Source: Planctomycetaceae bacterium
GTDB taxonomy: Bacteria > Planctomycetota > Planctomycetia > Planctomycetales > Planctomycetaceae
Direction: 5' to 3'
Assembly: GCA_020426085.1 (NCBI GenBank)
Contig: JAGQQP010000168.1
Location: forward strand, 1-8,258
Length of the DNA stretch: 8,258 nucleotides
The position numbers were made by a program, and so were the translations under genes. The notes beneath the pieces are model-generated. The model did not search any database. It had not been told where the DNA came from and worked only from the letters and a program-made list of their open reading frames with translations. Positions 1 through 7,857 of this stretch are shown here, piece after piece; position 1 is the first letter of the stretch; every line of letters begins with the position of its first letter.

Positions 1-2
1 CA

Positions 3-257
3 ATTGCCATGTACCGGATCGATCAGACATCGGGCCAACTGACGTCACTGGGCTACCAGCCGACCGGTGGGGCCATTCCCCGCAATTTCAACATCGATCC
101 CAGCGGAACATTCCTGCTGGCTGCCAACCAGGATTCGAACAATGTCGTCGTGTTCCGTATCGACCAGGAGACAGGTCTGCTCAAACCCACGGGCCACGAA
201 ATTGACGTTCCCAAACCGGTCTGTATCCAGTTCCTGCCGATCACCTCTACCCCCTGA
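3..257 (+). CDS. C-terminal end of a lactonase-type seven-bladed beta-propeller protein (partial)
   Basis: This is the 3' end of a gene that begins before the window; the frame is already open at base 3 and stops with TGA at 255-257. About 84 residues are visible. They carry repeated propeller-blade features: IDQTSGQLTSLG, then PRNFNIDPSGTFLLAANQ, then NVVVFRIDQETGLLKPTG, and a final PVCIQF strand. The pattern 'PR-F-IDPSG-FLLAANQ-S-NVVVF-ID--TG-L' is typical of the last blades of the lactonase family that includes 6-phosphogluconolactonase Pgl/YbhE (COG2706). Members of that family that act as 6-phosphogluconolactonases work in the oxidative pentose phosphate pathway, but many bacterial homologues are unassigned and some are exported. 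The N-terminus is outside the window, so neither a signal peptide nor the substrate can be judged. Family assignment is good; the exact enzyme activity is inference. Confidence 0.85.
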   Translation: MAMYRIDQTSGQLTSLGYQPTGGAIPRNFNIDPSGTFLLAANQDSNNVVVFRIDQETGLLKPTGHEIDVPKPVCIQFLPITSTP

Positions 258-356
258 GGCACCCGACGTCTATAATAAAAGTCCTTCCCGCGCAATGATA
301 TTGTTGCCGCGGTCGAACTGTTTCCTGATCTCCCGTCAAAATAAGACCGACAACAC

Positions 357-1016
357 ATGTGGATCAAAATATGTGGCATTCGCGATGCCGAAACCGCTCG
401 AATGGTGGCTGACCAGGGTGCGTCCGCACTGGGATTGAATTTCTACGAGCCCTCACCGCGTTGTATATCGGTCGAAACAGCACAGGAGATCCAGTATGCC
501 GTCGCAGAGAGAGAAATCGCGCTCGTCGGTCTGTTTGTTAATCACAGCCTGGATACTATCGAGGCGATCTGCAGTGCGGTCGCGTTCGATCTACTCCAAT
601 TACATGGAGACGAGTCACCGGAATTTCTGGCCGAACTATCACGAAATCTGCCGTACCTGCCCCTGATCCGGGCGTTTCGTGTGCGGGAAACTGACCTTTC
701 ATCTATTACCGCTTATCTGAGCGAATGCGATCGCTGTGGAAAGCGGCCGGATTACCTGTTGATTGACGCTTATTCACCAGAGGCTTTCGGGGGGACCGGA
801 AAAGTGGCTCCCTGGGCCGTGATTCAGAATCACTATCAGTTTGACACATGGCCTCCGCTGATTCTGGCCGGGGGGCTCACTGCAAAGAATGTCGCAGAAG
901 CAATTCAGGCGGTCCAGCCCTATGGTGTCGATACGGCCAGCGGGGTCGAAACCGCTCCCGGAATCAAAAATAAGGAACTGGTAGCATCCTTTGTCAAACA
1001 GTCAGAAAAAGCGTGA
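357..1016 (+). CDS. trpF: Phosphoribosylanthranilate isomerase
   Basis: TrpF converts N-(5'-phosphoribosyl)anthranilate to CdRP by an Amadori rearrangement, the third step of tryptophan synthesis, in the cytoplasm. The 219-residue protein has the normal single-domain TIM-barrel length. Visible motifs in order: KICGI at 4-8 with the catalytic cysteine C6; GLNFY and SPR at about 26-35; LQLHGDE at 80-86; LLIDA at 134-138 with the general-acid aspartate D137; GGTG at 145-148; AGGL at 171-174; and the phosphate-binding VDTASGVE at 191-198. The ATG at 357 puts KICGI where the family expects it. No good ribosome binding site precedes it. The 99-base gap after the lactonase gene holds a TATAAT at 271-276 but no convincing -35 box. 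No other trp gene is in view, so trpF is separate from any trp operon here. Identification is secure. Confidence 0.97.
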   Translation: MWIKICGIRDAETARMVADQGASALGLNFYEPSPRCISVETAQEIQYAVAEREIALVGLFVNHSLDTIEAICSAVAFDLLQLHGDESPEFLAELSRNLPYLPLIRAFRVRETDLSSITAYLSECDRCGKRPDYLLIDAYSPEAFGGTGKVAPWAVIQNHYQFDTWPPLILAGGLTAKNVAEAIQAVQPYGVDTASGVETAPGIKNKELVASFVKQSEKA

Positions 1017-1042
1017 AATTTAATCACTCCCACTGGTATAAT
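1013..1042 (+). promoter_or_regulatory. Probable sigma70 promoter for the response regulator gene (extended -10)
   Basis: TGGTATAAT at 1034-1042 is a consensus -10 hexamer with the extended TGn element. A weak -35-like GTGAAA lies 18 bases upstream at 1013-1018, overlapping the end of trpF. A start near 1049 would give a leader of about 170 bases before the response regulator. Sequence match only; no transcript data. Confidence 0.5.
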
Positions 1043-1223
1043 ACGTCACAGCGCGTGAACGAAAGATGAAGAATCAGAACAGTTTTATACAACTGCCTTG
1101 AGAATCTGGAGTTCGAGCTCTACCATATATCCCAGACCGGAGTGTCTGAGGATGTGGCGCTGAGTCACTTTAAAAACAGGAGTTGCGGGAAACGCATCGT
1201 TTCTCCAGGGAATGAAAACGACC

Positions 1224-1652
1224 ATGTCAACTGATTACAAAATCTTACTGATTGAAGATGACCGCGAAATTTCCAGCACCCTGAGTGGTGTGATCAAATC
1301 CGCGGGATATAACATCATCGTGGCCCCCAACGGCCTGGAAGGGCAGAAGCTCGCCCAGACCGAGAACCCCGATCTGGTCATCACCGATATGATGATGCCG
1401 AAAATGGGTGGCTTCCCCGTACTGGAAAGCCTGAAATCGCTGCCTTCCCCCCCCAAAGTGATCATGATCACCGCGAACGAAGGGGGCCGTCATAAAGCCT
1501 ACGCCGAGATGCTGGGCGTCGACGATTACCTGCGGAAACCGTTCGCTATGGACGTGTTCCTGGATGCCATCGCTCGCGTCCTTGCTAAAGACATCAGCGA
1601 CGAAGAGAAACCGGAAAAAGGACCGGTAACTCGCTCTCGTAAAAAATCCTGA
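1224..1652 (+). CDS. Single-domain (CheY-like) response regulator
   Basis: This is a receiver (REC) domain protein that should accept a phosphoryl group from a histidine kinase. From the ATG at 1224 it has 142 residues: one REC domain (about 6-123) and a charged tail ([16 protein letters not shown]) with no output domain. Visible REC landmarks are ILLIEDD with the acidic pair D12/D13, the phosphoacceptor D55 in [13 protein letters not shown], the switch threonine T83 in MITAN, and K105 in YLRKPF. An in-frame ATG lies 12 bases upstream at 1212, but the only SD-like sequence, AGGGA at 1207-1211, abuts it and can serve only 1224, at a rather long 12-base spacing. The start is therefore uncertain. 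A perfect 6-bp hairpin (GAAACG-cat-CGTTTC, 1189-1203) sits just before that sequence. No kinase gene is nearby, so the partner is unknown. The next gene is convergent, 13 bases away, with no room for a terminator. Confidence 0.93.
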   Translation: MSTDYKILLIEDDREISSTLSGVIKSAGYNIIVAPNGLEGQKLAQTENPDLVITDMMMPKMGGFPVLESLKSLPSPPKVIMITANEGGRHKAYAEMLGVDDYLRKPFAMDVFLDAIARVLAKDISDEEKPEKGPVTRSRKKS

Positions 1653-1665
1653 TCTGAAAAAACTT

Positions 1666-2160
1666 TCAACTTCCGACTACAAAAGCGACATAGTACCAGT
1701 ACAAACCTGTTACGGACGTCAGCGTGATGTCGATTGTTGAAATCCAGCCCAGCTTCTTATGAAGACGACTGTGTGCACAGGGTACCGGGGGAACAGGAAT
1801 TCGTTTCAAAGCCAGAAACAGTGTTGTCGCCCAGAACAGTGGTGTGCTGACAGCAAAAATCAGGTGGACATACAATACCGTTCGAACGTATTGAAACTGT
1901 TCGGGCGTCAGAGGTGTCTCGCGCTGATTGACAATATTCTGCCAACCTCCGTGCATGAGTTGCACGTCCACTTCAAACGCAGTGACTGCAACGAGCAGGA
2001 CTACTCCCAGTAAAATCTGCAGTTTTTTGTGTAAGGAATAGTTACGTCTGATTTTGACTGTGAACAGGCTGAATAATAATAAAGGCACAATCAGAATGAG
2101 TGCCGATACTACAAAATCCAACATGAATGTTGAGCGATAGCCTAAAAATCCATGCTCCAT
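1666..2160 (-). CDS. DUF420-family four-helix membrane protein
   Basis: From the ATG at 2160 the protein has 164 residues and about four membrane helices: roughly 12-34, 47-63, 96-118 and 140-161. It begins MEHGFLGYRSTFMLDF. Other conserved-looking parts are YSLHKK (H44), the stretch around AFEVDVQLMHGGW (H70), VLYVHLIFAVSTPLFW (H99), and AHSRLHKKLGW (H130, H134). This layout of membrane-edge histidines fits DUF420 (YozB-like); the S. aureus homologue CtaM is known to be needed for aa3-type terminal oxidase function. A role in oxidase or haem-copper assembly here is inference, since no oxidase gene is in view. I chose 2160 because TCCT at 2168-2171 gives an AGGA ribosome binding site 7 bases upstream and the family homology starts there. 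The frame stays open for 70 more codons upstream (to 2370), but that part is cysteine-rich and resembles no DUF420 sequence. The gene is divergent from kdsB and convergent with the response regulator. Confidence 0.85.
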   Translation of the reverse strand: MEHGFLGYRSTFMLDFVVSALILIVPLLLFSLFTVKIRRNYSLHKKLQILLGVVLLVAVTAFEVDVQLMHGGWQNIVNQRETPLTPEQFQYVRTVLYVHLIFAVSTPLFWATTLFLALKRIPVPPVPCAHSRLHKKLGWISTIDITLTSVTGLYWYYVAFVVGS

Positions 2161-2340
2161 CTGAATATCCTGTCTGGGAATTGGGTAGGGACCAAACTCG
2201 TCGCCGCACACCATATCAGAACAGCAGATCTCATCCAATAGCAGCCTGTCTGCTCCTCTCCAGGACTTCCTGGCATTAAAGAGATAGTTTTCACAGTCCC
2301 CCACTTGAAGTCTCGCACAATCGGTTGATAAATTGACGAA

Positions 2341-2358
2341 ACAGGAAACAATTCCTGT
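2341..2358. promoter_or_regulatory. Perfect inverted repeat in the kdsB leader
   Basis: ACAGGAA-acaa-TTCCTGT forms a perfect 7-bp stem with a 4-base loop, 23 bases before the kdsB ribosome binding site. It has no following T-run, so it is not a standard terminator. It could be a protein-binding operator between two divergent genes or a leader hairpin. Weak promoter-like boxes precede it (TTGAAG at 2305-2310, GATAAA at 2327-2332). Confidence 0.4.
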
Positions 2359-2381
2359 GAGAGACATCAATTAGAAAACAC

Positions 2382-2388
2382 AGGAGGT
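2382..2388 (+). promoter_or_regulatory. Strong ribosome binding site of kdsB
   Basis: AGGAGGT lies 6 bases before the ATG at 2395. It is a full match to the anti-SD core, and stronger than the sites before the other recognisable genes here; it fixes the kdsB start. Confidence 0.85.
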
Positions 2389-2394
2389 GTTCCC

Positions 2395-3147
2395 ATGCAA
2401 GTTTGTGGTGTCATTCCCGCCAGACTTCAATCAACCCGACTCCCCGGAAAACTGTTGCTGAATGAAACAGGCAAATCGTTAATTCAGCATACCTGGGAAG
2501 CTGCTGCCAGTTCCGAAAAACTGGACCGCTTAATTGTCGCCACCGACAGTCTGGAAATCATGGAATGCGTACATGGATTTGGCGGAAAAGCATGTCTGAC
2601 CGGTGAGCATCCCAATGGCACTGATCGTATAGCGGAAGTGGCAAAACAAGAGCTCTTCGATGCGGAAATTATAGTCAACATCCAGGGAGATGAGCCTGAA
2701 ATTTCACCGGTCTTTATTGATCAATTGATCGAAGTTTTACTTCAGTCCCCGACCGCTGATATGGCGACACTGGCAACTCCGATTCGTGATCTAGCACAGT
2801 TGCAGGATTCTTCCTGTACGAAAGTCGTCTGTCGTTCGGATGGCTCTGCCATGTACTTTAGTCGTCTGCCAATCCCTTTCACACGTGACCAGCAACCGGA
2901 AGCATTCCTGCCCGATCAGAGCCCCTGGCTGCTGCACCTGGGGATCTACGCCTACCGTCGGCCTTTCCTGCTGGAACTGACCCAGATCCCCCCCACCCCT
3001 CTGGAGCAACTCGAAAAGCTCGAACAGTTACGTGCTCTGGAATCTGGTGCCACCATTCAAGTCGCTCAGGTCTCCCACCCCTCAGTGGGAATCGACACTC
3101 CTGAAGATTATGCACAATTTGTCAAACGCTATCAGCAGAAGACTTGA
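2395..3147 (+). CDS. kdsB: 3-deoxy-manno-octulosonate cytidylyltransferase (CMP-KDO synthetase)
   Basis: KdsB joins CTP and KDO to give CMP-KDO and pyrophosphate, the activated sugar needed for the LPS inner core; it acts in the cytoplasm. The 250-residue protein matches the usual family length of about 245-255. Motifs visible in order: the nucleotide-binding IPARLQSTRLPGK at 7-19, VATDS at 48-52, NGTDR at 74-78, VNIQGDEP at 94-101 with the metal-binding D99, YFSR at 154-157, HLGIYAYR at 181-188, the glutamate/leucine-rich helix LEQLEKLEQLRALE at 203-216, and GIDTPED at 232-238. The start is fixed by AGGAGGT 6 bases upstream. pyrG, which makes the CTP substrate, follows 210 bases downstream on the same strand. 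The gene implies an outer membrane with KDO-containing LPS. Identification is secure. Confidence 0.97.
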   Translation: MQVCGVIPARLQSTRLPGKLLLNETGKSLIQHTWEAAASSEKLDRLIVATDSLEIMECVHGFGGKACLTGEHPNGTDRIAEVAKQELFDAEIIVNIQGDEPEISPVFIDQLIEVLLQSPTADMATLATPIRDLAQLQDSSCTKVVCRSDGSAMYFSRLPIPFTRDQQPEAFLPDQSPWLLHLGIYAYRRPFLLELTQIPPTPLEQLEKLEQLRALESGATIQVAQVSHPSVGIDTPEDYAQFVKRYQQKT

Positions 3148-3248
3148 GAAGCCGCTCCTTAAGCAGACTACATCCGTGACCATAAGTAACTGATATCATT
3201 TATCTTATTCTAGCAAGCTGAATTCATCGCTGATGAAAGGTCAGCCGC

Positions 3249-5004
<1,756 letters not shown>

Positions 5005-5050
5005 TCGTATCTTTGACTGTTACCACCAGAATCAATGGGCGCATTCTCCA

Positions 5051-5983
5051 ATGAGTTCCAAAAAATCTGGAGCAGACCTGAAGATCTCAGGTCTACTGAA
5101 TATCAATAAACCGCAGGACATCACTTCCCGTCAGGTTGTCAATCAGGTCCAGAAGCTGATTAAACCAACCCGCGTTGGTCATGCAGGGACCCTCGATCCA
5201 CTGGCGACGGGTGTGCTGGTTCTGTGTACCGGTTCAAATACGCGATTGATTCGTTTTGTCCAGCAGCAACCCAAAGAATATATCGGTGATTTTATTCTGG
5301 GGAAACGCAGTGATACGGATGACATCACCGGTCAAATCAGCGAAACAGCCGACTGTCGAACGATAACACGACAGGAGTTGGAAAACTGTCTGCCTGCATT
5401 CGAGGGAAAGATCGAACAGATCCCACCTCAGTACTCTGCAGTTCATATTGATGGACGCCGCGCCTACGATCTCGCGCGACAAGGGAATACTTTTGAAATT
5501 CAGCCACGCGAAGTCGAAGTTTACAAAATCGAATTATTGGACTTTGAGTTTCCCCGGTTTCAGTTGCGCATCGTGTGTGGCTCGGGGACCTATATCCGCT
5601 CCATCGGTCGCGATCTCGGTGAACAGCTCGGAGTGGGGGCCACGATGTCAGCTTTGGTGCGAACCCGTATTGGCCCCTTCACTCTGGATTCCGCGCTGGA
5701 ATTAAATGAAGAACTTTCTCTCGGCATGATCGCTGAAAAACTGCAGCCGGCAGTACTGGCTGTGGAACATCTGCCACACTACCACTGCAATGAGAGGGAA
5801 CTGCTGTCACTGAGCCAGGGACAAAAATTGAAATGTAAACCGGAACATTTTCCGACAACGCCAGACATCATCGAAGTAGCTGTCATCAGCCCCCAGGGTG
5901 GACTGGTAGCTATTGCCGACTGGGAACCTGTAGAAAACCAGTTATCCCCGCGACAGGTTTTCCATCCGGCACCTCATCTTTAA
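5051..5983 (+). CDS. truB: tRNA pseudouridine(55) synthase
   Basis: TruB isomerises U55 in the T-loop of elongator tRNAs to pseudouridine, in the cytoplasm. The 310-residue protein fits the family (about 300-315). Features in order: GLLNINKP at 14-21; the signature VGHAGTLDPLATGVL at 42-56 with the catalytic aspartate D49; KEYIG at 75-79 with its conserved tyrosine Y77; QIPPQYSAV at 123-131; the RNA-contacting GSGTYIRSIGRDLG at 177-190; and LVRTRIGPF at 202-210. Residues from about 240 to 310 form a divergent C-terminal RNA-binding region of the TruB C-terminal/PUA-like kind. No SD precedes the ATG at 5051, but GLLNINKP falls at a normal distance from it. In many bacteria truB sits with rbfA, infB and ribF; here it lies between pyrG and maf, 58 and 48 bases away, probably in one transcription unit. 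Confidence 0.97.
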   Translation: MSSKKSGADLKISGLLNINKPQDITSRQVVNQVQKLIKPTRVGHAGTLDPLATGVLVLCTGSNTRLIRFVQQQPKEYIGDFILGKRSDTDDITGQISETADCRTITRQELENCLPAFEGKIEQIPPQYSAVHIDGRRAYDLARQGNTFEIQPREVEVYKIELLDFEFPRFQLRIVCGSGTYIRSIGRDLGEQLGVGATMSALVRTRIGPFTLDSALELNEELSLGMIAEKLQPAVLAVEHLPHYHCNERELLSLSQGQKLKCKPEHFPTTPDIIEVAVISPQGGLVAIADWEPVENQLSPRQVFHPAPHL

Positions 5984-6031
5984 TTGACGATAGCCAAAAC
6001 GACCAGGTAATCCCTGTTGAGAGACCACAAC

Positions 6032-6607
6032 ATGAAACTCATACTGGCCAGTACCTCTCCCTATCGTGCACAACAACTCACACGAATCGGATTAGAATTC
6101 GAAACGTGCGATCCACAGGTGGATGAAGACCTGTTCAAACAGGCCGGATTCAATCCTGAGACACTGGCCGAAGTTCTGGCCCTGGAAAAAGCAAAAGCGG
6201 TCGCTCAACAGAATCCTCAAGCAGTGGTTATTGGTGGTGACCAGCTGGTTTCATTTGAAAACCGGATTCTGGGAAAGCCTGGCTCAGAAGAACTGGCGAT
6301 AGAACAGTTGCTGTCCATGCAGGGACGAACTCACCTGCTGATCACCGCGATTGCTGTGATCGGCCCCGATTTTTTAGAGACTCACATCAATCAGACCACA
6401 CTCAAAATGCGAGACTTGAGTCGTTCTGCCATCGAACGCTACGTCCGCTTTGACCAACCTTTAAATTGTGCGGGAGCTTACAAACTCGAGAGCCAGGGAA
6501 TTACATTATTTGAAGAGATCCAATCCACAGATCATTCTGCGATTACCGGAATCCCGCTGATCGCTTTGACTTCGCTGCTGATCAAAGCAGGGATCTCGGT
6601 CCCCTGA
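6032..6607 (+). CDS. maf: Maf-family nucleotide pyrophosphatase, YceF type
   Basis: Maf proteins hydrolyse non-canonical or modified nucleoside triphosphates to monophosphates. This one has 191 residues from the ATG at 6032. It opens MKLILASTSPYRAQQL, the canonical family N-terminus, so the in-frame TTG at 6017 is not the start. Other marks: VDED with D31; EKAKA with K53; IGGDQ with the catalytic D70; GKP at 81-83; and CAGAYKLES at 146-154 followed by GITLFE. The last block, with cysteine before AGAYK and GITLFE after it, resembles E. coli YceF, reported as an m7GTP pyrophosphatase, more than the dTTP/UTP pyrophosphatase YhdE. Substrate assignment is therefore inference from subfamily resemblance. 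A weak GAGAG (6019-6023) precedes the start. It lies 48 bases after truB and ends before a strong bidirectional terminator. Confidence 0.93.
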   Translation: MKLILASTSPYRAQQLTRIGLEFETCDPQVDEDLFKQAGFNPETLAEVLALEKAKAVAQQNPQAVVIGGDQLVSFENRILGKPGSEELAIEQLLSMQGRTHLLITAIAVIGPDFLETHINQTTLKMRDLSRSAIERYVRFDQPLNCAGAYKLESQGITLFEEIQSTDHSAITGIPLIALTSLLIKAGISVP

Positions 6608-6638
6608 AGTGAATCGCTTTCCAATAACTTGATAAAAT

Positions 6639-6675
6639 AAAACGCCTGCAGAAGTTTCCCTCTACAGGCGTTTTT
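6639..6675. terminator. Bidirectional intrinsic terminator between maf and the sigma factor gene
   Basis: AAAACGCCTG (6639-6648) pairs with CAGGCGTTTT (6665-6674); AGA/TCT (6650-6652/6661-6663) can extend the stem past one mismatch. On the plus strand the stem ends in TTTTT (6671-6675), closing the maf unit. On the minus strand it is followed by TTTTATTTTATC, closing the sigma gene. The convergent gene arrangement fits both uses. Confidence 0.9.
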
Positions 6676-6695
6676 CATGTTACATTTCAGCCGCA

Positions 6696-7247
6696 TTAAA
6701 CGGACTGCAGATCCAGCAACGCTTCCCGCAGACGATTACGTGCGGTGTGCAGTCGACGCTTGATCGTCCCGATGGGTCGATCAAATTCGTGACTCATCTC
6801 CTTCAGGGACTGACCTTTGAAGTAGAATGAGATCAGCGTCTGCCGGTCAACTTCACCCAGCTGCTCCAGTCCGCCTCGCAATTCAGTAGCCCGTTCACTT
6901 TCCAGAAGTTTGTCCAAAGGACTTTCTGGCTCATCGTCCAGGACGATGATGGTATCCGGGCTCTGAATGCATTCGTTTGGCCGACGTACAGCTCGATTGA
7001 TTGACATCCGGACGGCAATCTGCCGCAACCAGCCACCGAATCGTTCCGGTGCATTCAGCTGAGACAGTTTTCGCATTGCCTGGATGAACACATCCTGAGT
7101 CACTTCGCTGGCTTCTGCATGGTTACGTAATCGCTTCATGACAATCGCAAATACAGTTGATTCAAACTGAACCACCAGTGAACCAAAAGCTTCACGATCC
7201 CCGTTCTGTGCAGCAGTAACTAATTCAATTAAATTCTGATCTTCCAT
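6696..7247 (-). CDS. ECF-type RNA polymerase sigma factor
   Basis: This is a group 4 sigma factor of 183 residues, a normal length for the class, that should direct RNA polymerase to a specific promoter set. Region 2 spans about 20-90: the core-binding part with EASEVTQDVF at 45-54, then the -10-recognition helix FGGWLRQIAVRMSINRAVRR at 70-89. A short acidic linker (about 95-118, IIVLDDEPESPLDKL) follows. Region 4 spans about 125-178 with LGEVDRQTLISFYFKG and the helix-turn-helix QSLKEMSHEFDRPIGTIKRRL, which reads the -35 box. The ATG at 7247 is preceded only by a weak purine stretch. No anti-sigma gene with a membrane segment follows; the gene ends at a terminator shared with convergent maf, so it appears to be monocistronic. 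Its signal and targets cannot be read from the window. I cannot place it in a specific ECF group by eye. Confidence 0.95.
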   Translation of the reverse strand: MEDQNLIELVTAAQNGDREAFGSLVVQFESTVFAIVMKRLRNHAEASEVTQDVFIQAMRKLSQLNAPERFGGWLRQIAVRMSINRAVRRPNECIQSPDTIIVLDDEPESPLDKLLESERATELRGGLEQLGEVDRQTLISFYFKGQSLKEMSHEFDRPIGTIKRRLHTARNRLREALLDLQSV

Positions 7248-7306
7248 TGTACTATCTCTTCTCTGTCCCTGAAGAAGGACTTTTATTCAAGGAGAATCAA
7301 AGTGGC

Positions 7307-7456
7307 ATGACACGCTATTTCGAAGTGAGAACAGAACAGCATCAGGGTCAGTCGATTGCAGGAAAAAGAAGACGTCTTTCACCAGCAGGACAGACACCCG
7401 GGGAGTTGCTCTCGCCATCGAAAATGGCACGATCAGTTCAACTCGGTTTGAGCTAA
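7307..7456 (+). CDS. Possible small basic protein, 49 residues (doubtful)
   Basis: An ORF starting MTRYFEVRTEQHQGQS and ending SVQLGLS lies divergent from the sigma gene, about 60 bases from its start. AAGGAG at 7289-7294 is a fair SD, but its 12-base distance to the ATG is long. The product is basic (GKRRR in the middle), with no membrane segment or family I recognise. The same stretch is the only upstream region available to the sigma gene, so it may simply be its regulatory region. Low confidence that it is translated. Confidence 0.25.
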   Translation: MTRYFEVRTEQHQGQSIAGKRRRLSPAGQTPGELLSPSKMARSVQLGLS

Positions 7457-7542
7457 ACCAACCACTTTGAGAAAACGATTTTCTGCTGAAAAGCAGGGAA
7501 CAGGAGACTGCCTACGAAGCAGTTCCGGTCACAGTGGTTTGG
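7457..7542. other. Candidate multi-branch structured element
   Basis: ACCACT plus three flanking bases (7458-7466) pairs with AGTGGT plus flank (7533-7542), giving 9 bp with one bulge. This helix encloses CTGCT-GAAA-AGCAG (7483-7496, extendable by G-U and A-U pairs to 7479-7500) and ACTGC-ctacgaa-GCAGT (7507-7523). Together they could fold into a three-way junction. On the minus strand it spans the end of the 94-codon ORF and its 3' flank; on the plus strand it follows the 49-codon ORF. I recognise no known RNA family, and chance pairing is possible. Confidence 0.3.
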
Positions 7543-7796
7543 GTACCCGTTATCCGCATATATCTTTGATATAGCGAATGCATTGATGGTTGATGTTGAC
7601 AACAATGCCAACCCATCGGGGGGGTCCCCGGCATACCACCGGATTCCGACAATCGATCTCCACTTAGAGGGCTTAACGAATCCAGACGGAGGGCGGCACG
7701 GACGACATCGATGGCTTTCACGACAGCTGCTTTGACAAACGCGCTGTTGTTAATTGCTTTGACGACGAAACGACGATTCTGTTTATTGAAAATCAT
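7512..7796 (-). CDS. Hypothetical small protein, 94 residues
   Basis: I do not recognise this protein. It is listed because the ATG at 7796 is preceded by a perfect AGGAGGT ribosome binding site at 6 bases, the same arrangement as kdsB. The N-terminal half (MIFNKQNRRFVVKAI, then alternating alanine/valine/lysine segments such as FVKAAVVKAIDVV) looks like an ordinary basic amphipathic helix. From about residue 40 it becomes rich in serine, glycine, proline and threonine (SGDRLSESGGMPGTPPMGW, then HCCQHQ, ending ITGTQTTVTGTAS) and less protein-like. The codons near residues 54-58 contain a run of seven G on the plus strand (7618-7624) followed by T and CCCC, where a frameshift or sequencing error would change the whole C-terminus. 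No signal peptide or clear membrane segment. It lies downstream of the sigma gene's 5' end, on the same strand, separated by 264 bases, and behind two terminator-like hairpins. Confidence 0.45.
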   Translation of the reverse strand: MIFNKQNRRFVVKAINNSAFVKAAVVKAIDVVRAALRLDSLSPLSGDRLSESGGMPGTPPMGWHCCQHQPSMHSLYQRYMRITGTQTTVTGTAS

Positions 7797-7802
7797 CAGT
7801 GC

Positions 7803-7809
7803 ACCTCCT
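7803..7809 (-). promoter_or_regulatory. Strong ribosome binding site before the 94-codon ORF
   Basis: ACCTCCT on the plus strand reads AGGAGGT on the minus strand, 6 bases before the ATG at 7796. It is the main evidence that this unrecognised ORF is translated. Confidence 0.6.
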
Positions 7810-7834
7810 GCGTTAAACCGCAGAGAAAGAGACT

Positions 7835-7857
7835 AAAAAAGCGAGGTTATTACCTCG
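7835..7857 (-). terminator. Intrinsic terminator or attenuator, minus strand (second of two)
   Basis: On the minus strand CGAGGT-aata-ACCTCG (7857-7842) is followed by C and TTTTTT (7840-7835). The stem has 6 bp, four of them G-C. It lies 25 bases before the AGGAGGT of the 94-codon ORF, so it either ends an upstream transcript or acts as an attenuator in that ORF's leader. Confidence 0.6.

Noticed and set aside
3176..3206. Promoter-like GTGACC (3176-3181) and TATCTT (3201-3206) before pyrG
   Set aside because: Each box matches only four of six positions and the spacing is 19 bases; not enough to call.
7490..7548. Cobalamin-riboswitch look-alike: ACTGTGACCGG on the minus strand and CAGGAGAC-TGCC on the plus strand
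   Set aside because: The two pieces are on opposite strands, the other conserved boxes of the riboswitch are missing, and no B12-related gene follows.
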